A stretch of 64,000 nucleotides of DNA, from contig NZ_JANZKX010000005.1 of the NCBI RefSeq assembly GCF_027257975.1, forward strand, positions 248,001 through 312,000, written 5' to 3'. The stretch comes from Pelomonas sp. BJYL3 (GTDB lineage: Bacteria; Pseudomonadota; Gammaproteobacteria; Burkholderiales; Burkholderiaceae_C). This document shows, one piece after another, positions 17,809 through 29,236 of the stretch. Position numbers and translations under genes: made by a program. Position 1 is the first letter of the stretch; the number at the start of each line of letters is the position of its first letter. The notes below the pieces were generated by a model. The model was given only the letters and a program-made list of their open reading frames with translations. It was not told where the DNA came from and did no database searches.

Positions 17809-18498
17809 TCAGTCGCGCTCGCCGCCGAGGATGCCCAGCATCGCCAGCAGGTTCTGGAACACGTTGTAGATGTCCAGGTAGATGGCGAGCGCGGCGCTGA
17901 TGTAGTTGGTCTCGCCGCCGTCGATGATGCGCTTGACGTCATACACCATGAAGGCCGAGAACACGGCCATGGACAGCACCATCAGTGTCAGCATCAGGGC
18001 CGAAGACTGCAGGAACACGTTCACCAGGCCGGCCACCAGCATGATGATGGCGCCGATGAACAGGAACTTGCCCATGCTGGACAGGTCCCGCTTGATCACC
18101 GTCGCGAGACTGGCCATGGCCAGGAAGATGACGCCGGTGCCGGCAAAGGCCGTCATGATCAGCGAGGGGCCGTTCTTGAAGCCCAGCACGAAGCTCAGCA
18201 GGCGGGAGAGCATGAGGCCCATGAAGAAGGTGAAGGCCAGCAGCGAGGCGACGCCGGCAGCGCTGTTCTTCGTCTTCTCGACCAGGAACATCAGGCCAAA
18301 GGCGCCCACCATGAACAGGACGAGGCTGGCTCCGGTACCCAGGGTCGACAGAATGCCAGTGCTCACGCCAATCCATGCGCCCAGCACGGTAGGCACCATG
18401 GACAGCGCCAGCAGCCAGTAAGTATTGCGCAGCACGCGCTGCCGGTCGGCGGCCAGGCCTTGGGCAAAGCTGCCGAGTTGACCTTGAACGTCGTACAT
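17809..18498 (-). CDS. Bax inhibitor-1/YccA family membrane protein
   Basis: 229 residues with seven predicted membrane segments (WLLALSMVPTVLGAWIGVS, LVLFMVGAFGLMFLVEK, LLAFTFFMGLMLSRLLSF, LIMTAFAGTGVIFLAMASLA, FLFIGAIIMLVAGLVNVFLQ, LMLTLMVLSMAVFSAFMVYD and a short last one). The end (YDVKRIIDGGE, ALAIYLDIYNVFQNLLAMLG) is the family signature. E. coli YccA interacts with the FtsH protease and modulates it; ftsH is also in this window but not adjacent. The start ATG 18498 has GGAG six bases upstream, better than the upstream ATG that would add six residues. YbhL is an equally good homologue. Confidence 0.88.
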   Translation of the reverse strand: MYDVQGQLGSFAQGLAADRQRVLRNTYWLLALSMVPTVLGAWIGVSTGILSTLGTGASLVLFMVGAFGLMFLVEKTKNSAAGVASLLAFTFFMGLMLSRLLSFVLGFKNGPSLIMTAFAGTGVIFLAMASLATVIKRDLSSMGKFLFIGAIIMLVAGLVNVFLQSSALMLTLMVLSMAVFSAFMVYDVKRIIDGGETNYISAALAIYLDIYNVFQNLLAMLGILGGERD

Positions 18499-18658
18499 GA
18501 ATTTCTCCGGTTTCATTGACAGTCCGCCCGGGATGGGCAGGCTGGCCGATTCTAGGGTGAGGCGCGCGACTGTTTTGCCATTCTTGCGCCGAATCCCGCG
18601 ATGGCCTGAGGCTAAAGTGAGGCCTTGTCTGCAATTCTCAAGATCACGGGATCTCCTC

Positions 18659-19063
18659 ATGAAGCAAAAGCCCTACCTCGCCCTGGATGACGTCAAGCGC
18701 ATCGCCGCCGCCGCCGAAGCCGAGGCGCTGAAGAACCAATGGGCGGTCAGCATCGCCATCGTGGACGACGGCGGCCACCTGATGTGGCTGCAGCGCCTGG
18801 ACGGTGCCGCCGCCATCTCGGCCCAGATCGCCCCAGCCAAGGCGCACACGGCCGCGCTGGGCCGCCGCGAGTCCAAGGTCTATGAAGACATGATCAACCA
18901 GGGCCGGGTGTCCTTCCTCAGTGCGCCGGGCCTGAGCGGCCTGCTGGAGGGCGGCGTGCCGGTGATGGTGGAGGGCTTCTGCGTAGGCGCCGTGGGGGTC
19001 AGCGGCGTGAAGTCGAGCGAGGACGCGCAGATCGCACGCGCCGGTATCGCCGCTCTGGGCTGA
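18659..19063 (+). CDS. GlcG/HbpS-like heme-binding family protein
   Basis: 134 residues from ATG 18659. The sequence MKQKPYLALDDVKRIAAAAE, SIAIVDDGGHLMWLQRLDGA, then GGVPVMVEGFCVGAVGVSGV is characteristic of the GlcG/HbpS family (a Roadblock-like alpha-beta fold; some members bind heme or accompany glycolate oxidase). No signal peptide is present, so this copy is cytosolic. No glycolate oxidase or sensor gene is nearby. The biochemical role is unknown. It is divergent from the Bax-inhibitor-1 gene. Confidence 0.8.
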   Translation: MKQKPYLALDDVKRIAAAAEAEALKNQWAVSIAIVDDGGHLMWLQRLDGAAAISAQIAPAKAHTAALGRRESKVYEDMINQGRVSFLSAPGLSGLLEGGVPVMVEGFCVGAVGVSGVKSSEDAQIARAGIAALG

Positions 19064-19167
19064 GGACAAGCAGCTGGGCCTGCGAGGGTTCGTTTCACAC
19101 GAATGACACCGCCATCGATGACGGGACTTTTTGTGCGGAACTTCGCTCGGTAATTACCCTGCTCGGT

Positions 19168-19173
19168 TATACT
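19168..19173 (+). promoter_or_regulatory. -10-like box of carAB
   Basis: TATACT in the 290-bp gap between the GlcG-like gene and carA. No good -35 was found. Transcription from here would give a leader of about 175 nt. Confidence 0.45.
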
Positions 19174-19248
19174 TAGCAGGTTTACCCGCAACCACCCCGC
19201 ACCCAGCGAAACTCGAACCGTTTCCCCATCGGATTCAGGTCTTTTCGG

Positions 19249-19316
19249 AAGCTGCGCCAAGCAGCTTTCGGGACCGCACAAGCCGCCTCAGACCTCCTGG
19301 TGTGTGGCGGCTTTTT
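19249..19316 (+). promoter_or_regulatory. carA leader: hairpin plus terminator-like hairpin (possible attenuator)
   Basis: First hairpin AAGCTGC/GCAGCTT (19249-19267). Then AAGCCGCC (19280-19287) pairs with GGCGGCTT (19306-19313) across an 18-nt loop and runs into five Ts (19312-19316). This terminator-like structure lies downstream of the putative promoter and 39 bp before the carA start, so it is placed to attenuate carAB. It could instead end the upstream GlcG-like transcript, which stopped 217 bp earlier. No leader ORF with an ATG was seen. Confidence 0.55.
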
Positions 19317-19354
19317 CAGAGCAGAGCTGGGCGCGCACAATAACGGAGAATCCC

Positions 19355-20515
19355 GTGCTGCCCGATCTGCTTTCCTCCCCCTCAGCGATCCTCGCCCTGG
19401 CAGACGGCACGGTCTTCAAAGGCACCTCGATCGGCGCTGCCGGTCATACCGTCGGCGAAGTGGTGTTCAACACCTCGCTCACCGGTTACCAGGAAATCCT
19501 CACCGACCCCAGCTATTGCCGGCAGATCGTCACGCTGACGTATCCGCACATCGGCAACTACGGCGTCAACGATGAGGACGTCGAGGCCCAGAAGATCTTT
19601 GCCGCAGGCCTGATCATCAAGGAAGTCCCCGTCCTTGATTCCAATTTCCGCAAGACGCGCAGCCTCCAGCAGTACCTGAAGGACGAAGGCACGGTGGCCA
19701 TCGCCGGCCTCGACACCCGCCGACTCACCCGCGTGCTTCGCACCCATGGCGCCCAGAACGGTTGCATCCTGGCGCTCCCTGCGGGCGAAGCCATCACCGA
19801 CGCCCACATCGCCGACGCCATCGCACGTGCCAAGGCAGCCCCCAGCATGGCTGGCCAGGACCTGGCCAAGGTGGTGTCCCGCCCCGAGCGCGAGACCTGG
19901 ACCCAGACCGAATGGGTGCTGGGCAAGGGCTACGGCGAACAGACCGCGCCCAAGTTCCATGTGGTCGCCTACGACTTCGGTGTGAAGCGCAACATCCTGC
20001 GCATGCTGGCCTCGCGCGGCTGCAGGATCACCGTCGTGCCGGCCCAGACGCCCGCCAGCGCGGTCTTCGACCTCGAGCCGGATGGCGTCTTCCTGTCCAA
20101 CGGCCCCGGGGATCCGGAACCCTGCGACTACGCCATCGAGGCGGCCCGCCAGCTGATCGAGGCCGGCATCCCGACCTTCGGCATCTGCCTGGGTCACCAG
20201 ATCATGGCCCTGGCCAGCGGCGCCAAGACCTTCAAGATGAAGTTCGGCCACCACGGCGGCAACCACCCCGTGAAGGACCTGGACAACCAGCGCGTCTCCA
20301 TCACCAGCCAGAACCACGGTTTTGCTGTGGATGCCGCCACCTTGCCTGCCAATCTGCGCCCCACGCACATCAGCCTGTTCGACGGCACGCTGCAAGGCCT
20401 GGCCCGCACCGACAAGCCCGCCTTCTGCTTCCAGGGCCACCCCGAGGCCAGCCCGGGCCCGCATGACATCGCTTACCTGTTCGACCGTTTCATCGGTCTG
20501 ATGGCCAAGGCCTGA
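19355..20515 (+). CDS. carA: Carbamoyl-phosphate synthase small (glutaminase) subunit
   Basis: CarA hydrolyses glutamine and channels ammonia to CarB to make carbamoyl phosphate for arginine and pyrimidines. The start was set at GTG 19355 behind GGAG (six-base spacing), giving 386 residues; the frame stays open upstream. The family N-terminus is clear ([39 protein letters not shown]). The class I amidotransferase triad is visible: the nucleophile Cys in [12 protein letters not shown], then His and Glu in [14 protein letters not shown]. It is followed 25 bp later by carB. Confidence 0.96.
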   Translation: MLPDLLSSPSAILALADGTVFKGTSIGAAGHTVGEVVFNTSLTGYQEILTDPSYCRQIVTLTYPHIGNYGVNDEDVEAQKIFAAGLIIKEVPVLDSNFRKTRSLQQYLKDEGTVAIAGLDTRRLTRVLRTHGAQNGCILALPAGEAITDAHIADAIARAKAAPSMAGQDLAKVVSRPERETWTQTEWVLGKGYGEQTAPKFHVVAYDFGVKRNILRMLASRGCRITVVPAQTPASAVFDLEPDGVFLSNGPGDPEPCDYAIEAARQLIEAGIPTFGICLGHQIMALASGAKTFKMKFGHHGGNHPVKDLDNQRVSITSQNHGFAVDAATLPANLRPTHISLFDGTLQGLARTDKPAFCFQGHPEASPGPHDIAYLFDRFIGLMAKA

Positions 20516-20540
20516 GGCCGACAGAGAAGGAGAACAAACA

Positions 20541-23500
20541 ATGGCAAAACGCAGCGACATCAAGAGCATCCTCATCATCGGCGCCGGCCCCATCATCATT
20601 GGCCAGGCCTGTGAGTTCGACTACTCCGGCGCCCAGGCCTGCAAGGCCCTGCGCGAAGAGGGCTACAAGGTCATCCTGGTCAACAGCAATCCGGCGACCA
20701 TCATGACGGACCCGGACACGGCGGACGTGACCTACATCGAGCCCATCACCTGGCAGGTGGTCGAGAAGATCATCGCCAAGGAGCGCCCGGACGCCGTCCT
20801 GCCCACCATGGGCGGCCAGACCGCGCTGAACTGCGCGCTGGACCTGCACAAGCACGGCGTGCTGGCCAAGTACAACGTCGAGATGATCGGCGCGAACGAG
20901 AAGGCCATCGAGAAGGCGGAGGACCGCCTGAAGTTCAAGGACGCGATGACCAAGATCGGGCTGGACTCGGCCAAGTCCGGCATCGCCCACACCATGGAAG
21001 AGGCCTGGGCGGTGCAGAAACGCATCCAGGCCGAGATCGGCGGCCCCGGCTTCCCCATGGTGATCCGCCCCAGCTTCACGCTGGGTGGCACCGGCGGTGG
21101 CATTGCCTACAACCCCGAGGAATTCGAGGAGATCTGCAAGCGCGGCCTCGACCTCTCGCCCACCAACGAGCTGCTGATCGAGGAATCGCTGATCGGCTGG
21201 AAGGAGTACGAGATGGAAGTGGTCCGCGACAAGGCGGACAACTGCATCATCGTGTGCTCCATCGAGAACCTGGACCCCATGGGCATCCACACCGGTGACT
21301 CCATCACCGTGGCCCCGGCCCAGACGCTGACCGACAAGGAATACCAGCTGCTGCGCAACGCCTCCATCGCCATCCTGCGCGAGATCGGCGTGGACACCGG
21401 CGGCTCCAACGTGCAGTTCTCGATCAACCCGAAGAACGGGCGCATGATCGTGATCGAGATGAACCCGCGCGTGTCGCGCTCCTCGGCGCTGGCCTCCAAG
21501 GCCACGGGCTTCCCCATCGCCAAGGTGGCCGCCAAGCTGGCCGTGGGCTACACGCTGGACGAGCTGAAGAACGACATCACCGGCGGCGCCACGCCGGCCT
21601 CGTTCGAGCCCTCCATCGATTACGTCGTCACCAAGATCCCGCGCTTCGCCTTCGAGAAGTTCCCGATGGCCGACTCGCACCTGACCACGCAGATGAAGTC
21701 GGTGGGCGAAGTGATGGCCATGGGCCGCAGCTTCCAGGAATCGTTCCAGAAGGCCTTGCGTGGCCTGGAGACCGGCATCGACGGCCTGACCGAGCGCTCG
21801 ACCGACCGTGAAGAAATCGTTCAGGAAATCGGTGAGCCCGGCCCCGAGCGCATTCTTTTCCTGGCCGACGCCTTCCGCATCGGCATGAGCCTGCAGGAGG
21901 TCTTTGACGAGACCGCCGTGGATCCCTGGTTCCTGGCCCAGATCGAGCAGCTGATCCACATCGAGCAAAGCCTCAAGGGCCGCAATCTGGCCTCGCTGAG
22001 CAAGGACGAGCTGCGCTTCCTGAAGCAGAAGGGCTTCTCGGACAAGCGCATCGCCAAGCTGCTGGGCACCAATCAGCACGAGGTGCGCCGCACCCGTCAT
22101 GCCCAGGGCATCCGCCCGGTCTACAAGCGTGTGGACACCTGCGCGGCCGAGTTCGAGACGCAGACGGCCTACATGTACTCCACCTATGACGAGGAGTGCG
22201 AGGCCGCCCCGACGGACAAGAAAAAGATCATGGTGCTGGGCGGTGGCCCGAACCGCATCGGCCAGGGAATCGAGTTCGACTACTGCTGCGTCCACGCCGC
22301 CCTCGCCATGCGCGAGGATGGCTACGAGACCATCATGGTCAACTGCAACCCCGAGACCGTCTCGACCGACTACGACACCTCGGACCGCCTCTACTTCGAG
22401 CCGGTCACGCTGGAAGACGTGCTGGAGATCGTCGACAAGGAAAAGCCCGTCGGCGTGATCGTGCAGTACGGCGGCCAGACCCCGCTGAAGCTGGCGCTGG
22501 ACCTGGAAGCCAACGGCGTGCCCATCATCGGCACGACGCCTGATTCCATCGACATCGCCGAGGACCGCGAGCGCTTCCAGAAGCTGCTGCACACCCTGGG
22601 CCTGAAGCAGCCGCCCAACCGCACCGCGCGCAGCGAGGACGAGGCCGTCGCGCTGGCGCAGGAGATCGGCTACCCGCTGGTCGTGCGCCCGAGCTATGTG
22701 CTGGGCGGTCGTGCGATGGAGATCGTGCACGGCGACAAGGACTTGGAGCGCTACATGCGCGAAGCGGTGCGCGTCTCCGACAAGTCCCCGGTGCTGCTGG
22801 ACCACTTCCTGCAGGACGCCGTCGAGGTCGACGTGGACTGCATCTCCGACGGCGAGGCCACGATGATCGGCGGCATCATGGAGCACGTGGAGGCCGCCGG
22901 CATTCACTCGGGCGACTCCGCCTGCTCGCTGCCGCCCTACACGCTGTCCGCCGAGCTGCAGGACGAGCTGCGCCGCCAGACCGCGGCCATGGCCCGCGCG
23001 CTGAAGGTGGTCGGCCTGATGAACGTGCAGTTCGCCATCCAGGGTGACGTCACCAAGGGCCTGGCCGAGAACCAGGTCTATGTGCTGGAAGTGAACCCGC
23101 GTGCCTCGCGCACGGTGCCCTTCGTGTCCAAGGCGACGGGCCAGCAGCTGGCCAAGATCGCCGCGCGCTGCATGGCCGGCCAGAAGCTGGCCCAGCAGAA
23201 GGACCGCAAGGGCGAGGTGCCGCATGAGGTCGTGCCGCCGTACTTCAGCGTCAAGGAAGCCGTCTTCCCCTTCAACAAGTTCCCTGGCGTGGATCCCATC
23301 CTCAGCCCGGAAATGCGTTCGACGGGTGAAGTCATGGGCGCCGGCCGCACCTTCGGCGAGGCCATGCTCAAGAGCCAGCTGGGCGCAGGCAGCCGCCTGC
23401 CGCGCCAGGGCAATGTGCTGATCACGGTGAAGAACAACGACAAGGCCCGCGCCGTTGCCGTTGCCCGTGACCTGCATGCCCTGGGCTTCGGCGTGGTCGC

Positions 23501-23807
23501 CACCAAGGGCACGGCTGCTGCCATTGCCGAGGCCGGCGTGCCGGTCCAGCTGGTCAACAAGGTCAAGGACGGCCGCCCGCACATCGTGGACATGATCAAG
23601 GGTGGCGACATCCAGCTGGTCTTCACCACCGTGGACGAGACCCGCACCGCCATTGCCGACAGCCGCCACATCCGTCAGGCTGCTCTGGCCAATCGCGTGA
23701 CCTACTACACCACCATGGCCGGCTGCGAGGCCGCCGTGGAGGGCATGAAGCACAAGGACGGCCTGCTGGTGCAATCCCTTCAGGAGCTGCACACCGAACT
23801 GAACTAA
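20541..23807 (+). CDS. carB: Carbamoyl-phosphate synthase large subunit
   Basis: CarB uses two ATP to turn bicarbonate and ammonia into carbamoyl phosphate. The product has 1088 residues, normal length, behind AAGGAG. The two homologous ATP-grasp halves are complete: the first opens [20 protein letters not shown] and the second [20 protein letters not shown] (about residue 560). The oligomerisation region lies between them, and the C-terminal MGS-type allosteric domain ([20 protein letters not shown] to the end) is where UMP and ornithine act in E. coli. A long antisense frame covers nearly the whole gene and is a codon-bias artefact. Confidence 0.98.
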   Translation: MAKRSDIKSILIIGAGPIIIGQACEFDYSGAQACKALREEGYKVILVNSNPATIMTDPDTADVTYIEPITWQVVEKIIAKERPDAVLPTMGGQTALNCALDLHKHGVLAKYNVEMIGANEKAIEKAEDRLKFKDAMTKIGLDSAKSGIAHTMEEAWAVQKRIQAEIGGPGFPMVIRPSFTLGGTGGGIAYNPEEFEEICKRGLDLSPTNELLIEESLIGWKEYEMEVVRDKADNCIIVCSIENLDPMGIHTGDSITVAPAQTLTDKEYQLLRNASIAILREIGVDTGGSNVQFSINPKNGRMIVIEMNPRVSRSSALASKATGFPIAKVAAKLAVGYTLDELKNDITGGATPASFEPSIDYVVTKIPRFAFEKFPMADSHLTTQMKSVGEVMAMGRSFQESFQKALRGLETGIDGLTERSTDREEIVQEIGEPGPERILFLADAFRIGMSLQEVFDETAVDPWFLAQIEQLIHIEQSLKGRNLASLSKDELRFLKQKGFSDKRIAKLLGTNQHEVRRTRHAQGIRPVYKRVDTCAAEFETQTAYMYSTYDEECEAAPTDKKKIMVLGGGPNRIGQGIEFDYCCVHAALAMREDGYETIMVNCNPETVSTDYDTSDRLYFEPVTLEDVLEIVDKEKPVGVIVQYGGQTPLKLALDLEANGVPIIGTTPDSIDIAEDRERFQKLLHTLGLKQPPNRTARSEDEAVALAQEIGYPLVVRPSYVLGGRAMEIVHGDKDLERYMREAVRVSDKSPVLLDHFLQDAVEVDVDCISDGEATMIGGIMEHVEAAGIHSGDSACSLPPYTLSAELQDELRRQTAAMARALKVVGLMNVQFAIQGDVTKGLAENQVYVLEVNPRASRTVPFVSKATGQQLAKIAARCMAGQKLAQQKDRKGEVPHEVVPPYFSVKEAVFPFNKFPGVDPILSPEMRSTGEVMGAGRTFGEAMLKSQLGAGSRLPRQGNVLITVKNNDKARAVAVARDLHALGFGVVATKGTAAAIAEAGVPVQLVNKVKDGRPHIVDMIKGGDIQLVFTTVDETRTAIADSRHIRQAALANRVTYYTTMAGCEAAVEGMKHKDGLLVQSLQELHTELN

Positions 23808-23867
23808 ACTTCAGTCCTGCCGGATCGCTCCCTCAGTGCAGGGAGCCCGGTCCGGCCCCAAAAACCG

Positions 23868-23910
23868 CCGCCGCGGCTCCCTAGCGAGCTTCCGCGGCGG
23901 TCTTGTTTTG
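23868..23910 (+). terminator. Probable terminator of carAB
   Basis: CCGCCGCGG (23868-23876) pairs with CCGCGGCGG (23892-23900), followed by TCTTGTTTTG. It lies between carB and greA. A smaller CTCCCT..AGGGAG hairpin precedes it. Confidence 0.7.
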
Positions 23911-23928
23911 TCTATCAAGGTTCCATGT

Positions 23929-24405
23929 ATGGCCACGATCCCTCTGACCAAGCGCGGCTCTGAAAAGCTGAAGGAAGAACTGCATCGACTCAAGACGGTC
24001 GAGCGTCATGCCGTGATCAACGCCATCGCCGAGGCGCGTGCGCAGGGCGATCTGTCCGAGAACGCCGAGTACGAGGCCGCCAAGGACAAGCAGGGCTTCA
24101 TCGAAGGCCGCATCCTCGAGATCGAGGGCAAGCTCGCTGCGGCCCAGGTCATTGATCCGTCCGAGGTCGACGCCGGTGGCAAGGTCGTGTTCGGCACCAC
24201 CGTGGACCTGGAAGAGGAAGCCACCGGCAACGAGGTGACCTACCAGATCGTCGGTGATGACGAGGCCGACCTGAAGCTGGGCCTGATCTCCATCTCCTCG
24301 CCCATCGCCCGCGCGCTGATCGGCAAGGAAGCCGGTGACGTGGCCGAGGTGCATGCGCCGGGTGGCGTCAAGCGCTACGAGATTGTCGAAGTCCGGTATG
24401 TCTGA
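23929..24405 (+). CDS. greA: Transcription elongation factor GreA
   Basis: GreA enters the RNA polymerase secondary channel and stimulates cleavage of backtracked RNA. The product has 158 residues, the same length as E. coli GreA. The N-terminal coiled coil (residues 1-75) carries the acidic tip in [19 protein letters not shown], with the Asp and Glu that position Mg2+. The C-terminal FKBP-like domain ([20 protein letters not shown], then VEVRYV) is intact. The ATG at 23929 gives the expected [18 protein letters not shown]; an ATG four bases earlier is out of frame. Order carAB-greA is common in beta/gammaproteobacteria. Confidence 0.97.
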   Translation: MATIPLTKRGSEKLKEELHRLKTVERHAVINAIAEARAQGDLSENAEYEAAKDKQGFIEGRILEIEGKLAAAQVIDPSEVDAGGKVVFGTTVDLEEEATGNEVTYQIVGDDEADLKLGLISISSPIARALIGKEAGDVAEVHAPGGVKRYEIVEVRYV

Positions 24406-24540
24406 CCACCCCCTACCGGCTTCGCCGGCCCCCTCAAGTGGGCAAGGCCGCGGGCCCGGCAGAGCCGGATCCCCGGCCTTCACTCGGGAAGGCAGTGCGG
24501 GGACTCAGGGTGTGGTGGCTCATGTCAACGGAGCCGGCCG

Positions 24541-24966
24541 ATGCTGATGCGTGTTCGGGCTTTGCTGGCCGCTCTGTGGAGCGGCTTTCTTCTGTGCGTG
24601 GCAGGTGTCGCAGCGCCGGTGGCGTTTGGCGTGCTGGCGCGGCCGGAGGCGGGGCGGTATGTGGGGCGGCTGTTCGAGCTGGATGCGCAGCTGGGCTTGG
24701 TGCTCGGCTTGCTGCTGGTGATGATGGAGCGCCGTGTGCAGCGGGATGCAGAGTCCGCACGCATCACGACGCCGGAGCTGCTGCTGCCGCTGGGCGCGCT
24801 GTTCTGCGTGGTGCTGGGCTACTACGGCCTGCAGCCGCTGATGGCAGAGGCGCGGGCAGGGCAGGGCGCGCTCAGCTTTGGGGCGCTGCACGGCATCTCC
24901 TCAGGCATCTTCGCGCTCAAAGCCTTGCTGGTGCTGAGTCTGGCCTGGCGGACCAGCCGACGCTGA
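24541..24966 (+). CDS. DUF4149/TMEM205-like membrane protein
   Basis: 141 residues with four predicted membrane helices (LLAALWSGFLLCVAGVAAPV, LGLVLGLLLVMM, LLLPLGALFCVVLGYYGL, GIFALKALLVLSLAW). The pattern WSGFLLCVAGVAAPVAF plus the central Arg/Glu loop resembles the DUF4149 family regularly found downstream of greA in Burkholderiales. The function of the family is unknown. It was recognised from pattern and position only. Confidence 0.7.
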   Translation: MLMRVRALLAALWSGFLLCVAGVAAPVAFGVLARPEAGRYVGRLFELDAQLGLVLGLLLVMMERRVQRDAESARITTPELLLPLGALFCVVLGYYGLQPLMAEARAGQGALSFGALHGISSGIFALKALLVLSLAWRTSRR

Positions 24967-24982
24967 ACCCTTCGCAGACATG

Positions 24983-25014
24983 AAAAAAGGACCGGCACCC
25001 GAAGGTGGCGGTCC
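24983..25014 (-). terminator. Intrinsic terminator of yhbY
   Basis: Minus-strand GGACCGCCACC/GGTGCCGGTCC with a TTCG loop and one mismatch, followed by six Ts (24983-24988 on the plus strand as As). Confidence 0.85.
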
Positions 25015-25037
25015 CGGCCGGCTGGTGCCAGCGGTGT

Positions 25038-25511
25038 TCAGTCGGTGACGCGCTTCTTCACGCTGCGCTGCTTGGGCCTGGCGCGCTTGATCTCGCCACC
25101 CTGGGCCACGCGCTGGTTGCCCAGCAGCTGGACCTTCTTGATGGTTGGGCGGCTGTTGCCGTTCTTGGAGAACTTCACGATCTTCACCACCTTGGGTGCG
25201 GGCATGCCGCCCTCGCGCTCATTGCGCTCCTTCTCGGGGATGGGGCGCCACAGGATCAGCAGCTTGCCGATGTGCTGAATGGGCGCGGCATCGAGTTCGT
25301 CAGCGAGCTGATCGAGAATGGCGCCGCGCATCTCGCGGTCATCGGACATCACGCGCACCTTGATGAGGCCATGGGCCTTCAGGGCGTGGTCGGTTTCTTT
25401 CACGACGGCAGGCGTGAGTCCATCGGCGCCAATCATCACGACGGGGTCGAGGTGATGGGCGTCGGCACGTTTTTCCTTGCGCTGGGCAGGGGTCAGTTGA
25501 ATCGCAGGCAT
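25038..25511 (-). CDS. yhbY: CRM-domain RNA-binding protein YhbY
   Basis: YhbY-type proteins bind pre-50S ribosomal particles through a CRM (KH-like) domain. The product has 157 residues from ATG 25511 ([20 protein letters not shown]). The CRM signature is in the first 95 residues: [27 protein letters not shown], and GKLLILWRP, with the GxxG loop as in the family. The protein is longer than E. coli YhbY (97 residues) because of a Lys/Arg-rich tail of about 55 residues. It is divergent from rlmE, and their promoter elements overlap. Confidence 0.9.
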   Translation of the reverse strand: MPAIQLTPAQRKEKRADAHHLDPVVMIGADGLTPAVVKETDHALKAHGLIKVRVMSDDREMRGAILDQLADELDAAPIQHIGKLLILWRPIPEKERNEREGGMPAPKVVKIVKFSKNGNSRPTIKKVQLLGNQRVAQGGEIKRARPKQRSVKKRVTD

Positions 25512-25524
25512 GGCCGTATTATCG
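25512..25524. promoter_or_regulatory. Overlapping divergent -10 boxes for yhbY and rlmE
   Basis: On the minus strand GATAAT (25523-25518) ends 6 nt before the yhbY ATG, predicting a leaderless mRNA. On the plus strand TATTAT (25517-25522) would give rlmE a leader of roughly 20 nt. The same bases serve both directions. Confidence 0.5.
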
Positions 25525-25542
25525 GGCCAGACGCTCCAAATC

Positions 25543-26211
25543 ATGAAAATCGACAGCAAAAGCAAGAAGATCAACAAGGCGTGGCTCAACGACCACGTCA
25601 ACGACCCCTATGTGCGCCAAGCCCAGAAGGAGGGCTACCGCTCCCGGGCGGCCTACAAGCTCAAGGAGATCGACGAGGAACTGCGGCTGATCAAGCCGGG
25701 ACAGGTCGTCGTGGATCTCGGCGCCTCGCCGGGCGCCTGGAGCCAGTACCTGCGCCGCAAGTTCGCGCCCAAGCAGGCGGGGGCGGGCGGTGCCGCGGTC
25801 GGTGAGCTCAATGGCACCATCATCGCGCTGGACCTGCTGGAGTTCGAGCCCGTCGAGGGTGTGCAGTTCATCCAGGGCGACTTCCGCGAGGAGGCCGTGC
25901 TGCATGAGCTGGAGGCAGCGCTGGAGGGCAAGCCGGTGGACGTGGTCGTTTCGGACATGGCCCCGAATCTCTCCGGGATCGAGATCACCGATGCCGCGCG
26001 CATCGAGCACCTGATCGAGCTGGCCATCGATTTCTCCCAGCAGCACCTCAAGCCCGAGGGCGTGCTGGTGGCCAAGGTCTTCCATGGCAGTGGCTACAAC
26101 CAGCTGGTGGAGTTGTTCAGGAAGGCCTTCAAGAAGGTGAAGGCCGTCAAGCCCAAGGCCTCGCGGGACCGCTCCGCAGAGACCTTTCTGGTGGGCATGG
26201 GTTTGAAGTAG
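25543..26211 (+). CDS. rlmE: 23S rRNA 2'-O-methyltransferase RlmE
   Basis: RlmE (FtsJ/RrmJ) methylates the ribose of U2552 in the 23S A-loop, a late step in 50S assembly. The product has 222 residues from [20 protein letters not shown]. The Rossmann SAM motif is [15 protein letters not shown]. The catalytic K-D-K-E set is visible in [31 protein letters not shown] and [12 protein letters not shown] frame extension to an upstream start would run into yhbY and was not used. It precedes ftsH, as in E. coli. Confidence 0.96.
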   Translation: MKIDSKSKKINKAWLNDHVNDPYVRQAQKEGYRSRAAYKLKEIDEELRLIKPGQVVVDLGASPGAWSQYLRRKFAPKQAGAGGAAVGELNGTIIALDLLEFEPVEGVQFIQGDFREEAVLHELEAALEGKPVDVVVSDMAPNLSGIEITDAARIEHLIELAIDFSQQHLKPEGVLVAKVFHGSGYNQLVELFRKAFKKVKAVKPKASRDRSAETFLVGMGLK

Positions 26212-26229
26212 GTCAAGCCGGAGTGCCGC

Positions 26230-26252
26230 AAAAGTCGCAAGCGCGACTTTTG
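26230..26252 (+). terminator. Terminator of rlmE
   Basis: AAAAGTCGC (26230-26238) pairs with GCGACTTTT (26243-26251) around a 4-nt loop, 18 bp after the rlmE stop. Confidence 0.8.
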
Positions 26253-26291
26253 GCTATCGCGCGGCAAGGATTTGACAATCAGGTCTCAGCC

Positions 26292-26319
26292 CTTGACTGC
26301 AATAGAATCAACCCCATAT
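26292..26319 (+). promoter_or_regulatory. Candidate heat-shock (sigma-32) promoter of ftsH
   Basis: CTTGACT (26292-26298), a 13-nt spacer, then CCCCATAT (26312-26319) fits the RpoH consensus CTTGAAA-N(11-17)-CCCCATNT. It lies 51 bp before the ftsH start. ftsH is a known RpoH target in E. coli. A TAGAAT at 26303-26308 lies in the spacer and may give basal transcription. Confidence 0.65.
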
Positions 26320-26370
26320 GCCGTGCATCAGCCGCTCCCTGCGGCATGTGGAATGGAATAAGGAGTCGCG

Positions 26371-28257
<1,887 letters not shown>

Positions 28258-28276
28258 TCCGCTGCCTTGAAGCACG

Positions 28277-28310
28277 AGGCCTGTCTCCCTGAGACGGGCC
28301 TTTTTCTTTT
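28277..28310 (+). terminator. Intrinsic terminator of ftsH
   Basis: AGGCCTGTCTC (28277-28287) pairs with GAGACGGGCCT (28291-28301) with one G-T wobble, then TTTTCTTTT. Confidence 0.9.
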
Positions 28311-28349
28311 CTACCGACCCGATGGAGCCCAGCCGGGCTCTTGCAAGCG

Positions 28350-29183
28350 ATGTTCTGGCAGACCACCCGTTTTCGTATCGACCTTCGGACGCCGCAGGTC
28401 ATGGGCATCGTCAACGCGACGCCCGATTCCTTTTCCGATGGCGGCCAGCACGCCGGCACCGCCGCGGCGCTGGCACATTGCGAGCAGCTGCTGAAGGAGG
28501 GGGCTCACATCCTGGACGTCGGGGGGGAGTCCAGCCGCCCGGGCGCGCCGCGCCTCAGCGTGGACGAGGAATGGCAGCGCATCGAAGGCGTTCTGCGCGG
28601 CGCCCTGCGCCTCGGTGTGCCGGTGTCCATCGATACCTGCAAGGCCGAGGTGATGCGCCGCGCGGCCGACCTGGGCGTGGACATCCTCAACGACATCCTT
28701 GCCCTGCGCGACCCCGGCGCGGAGGCGGTGATGCAGGCCCATCCGCAGCTGGGCGCCTGCCTCATGCACATGCGCGGTGACCCCGGCAGCATGCAGTCCC
28801 TGACCGACTATGGCGATGTGGTGCAGGAGGTGGCTCAGTTCCTGAGCGAGCGGGCCCAGGTGCTGCGAGGGCAGGGCGTGGCGGCCGATCGCATCGTGCT
28901 GGATCCGGGCTACGGATTTGCCAAGACCGTCGAGCAGAACTTCGAGCTGCTGCGTCGGCAGGCGGAGCTTCTGGCCTTGGGCTATCCCCTGCTGGCCGGT
29001 CTGTCGCGCAAATCGGCCATCGGAGTTGTTACGGGGCGTACGGTCGACCAGCGTCTGCCGGGCAGCCTGGCGGCGGCCCTGCTGGCCCTCAGCCATGGGG
29101 CGCGGGTGCTGCGGGTGCACGATGTGGCCGCCACGGTGGACGCCCTGCAGGTATGGGGGGCGGGCGGTGGCGCAGGCGCCTGA
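28350..29183 (+). CDS. folP: Dihydropteroate synthase
   Basis: FolP condenses 4-aminobenzoate with the pterin diphosphate to make dihydropteroate in folate synthesis, and is the sulfonamide target. The product has 277 residues from ATG 28350 (a TTG nine bases upstream is less likely). The TIM-barrel signatures are complete: [15 protein letters not shown] (pterin/diphosphate loop), [34 protein letters not shown] and [10 protein letters not shown]. The last segment ([14 protein letters not shown]) holds the RVHDV motif. It is followed by glmM, the order seen in E. coli. Confidence 0.96.
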   Translation: MFWQTTRFRIDLRTPQVMGIVNATPDSFSDGGQHAGTAAALAHCEQLLKEGAHILDVGGESSRPGAPRLSVDEEWQRIEGVLRGALRLGVPVSIDTCKAEVMRRAADLGVDILNDILALRDPGAEAVMQAHPQLGACLMHMRGDPGSMQSLTDYGDVVQEVAQFLSERAQVLRGQGVAADRIVLDPGYGFAKTVEQNFELLRRQAELLALGYPLLAGLSRKSAIGVVTGRTVDQRLPGSLAAALLALSHGARVLRVHDVAATVDALQVWGAGGGAGA

Positions 29184-29236
29184 GCCGGCTTGATCGGCGA
29201 GAATGCCAACCATTCAAAATTCGGAGGAAGCTCGCA

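Noticed and set aside
20490-23792. An 1100-codon open frame antisense to carB
   Set aside because: It mirrors carB codon for codon. High-GC coding bias leaves the antisense frame open, and it shows no family motifs or ribosome site.
26272-26277. TTGACA before ftsH as a sigma-70 -35 box
   Set aside because: The only matching -10 (TAGAAT, 26303) is 25 bp away, too far. The sigma-32 reading fits better.
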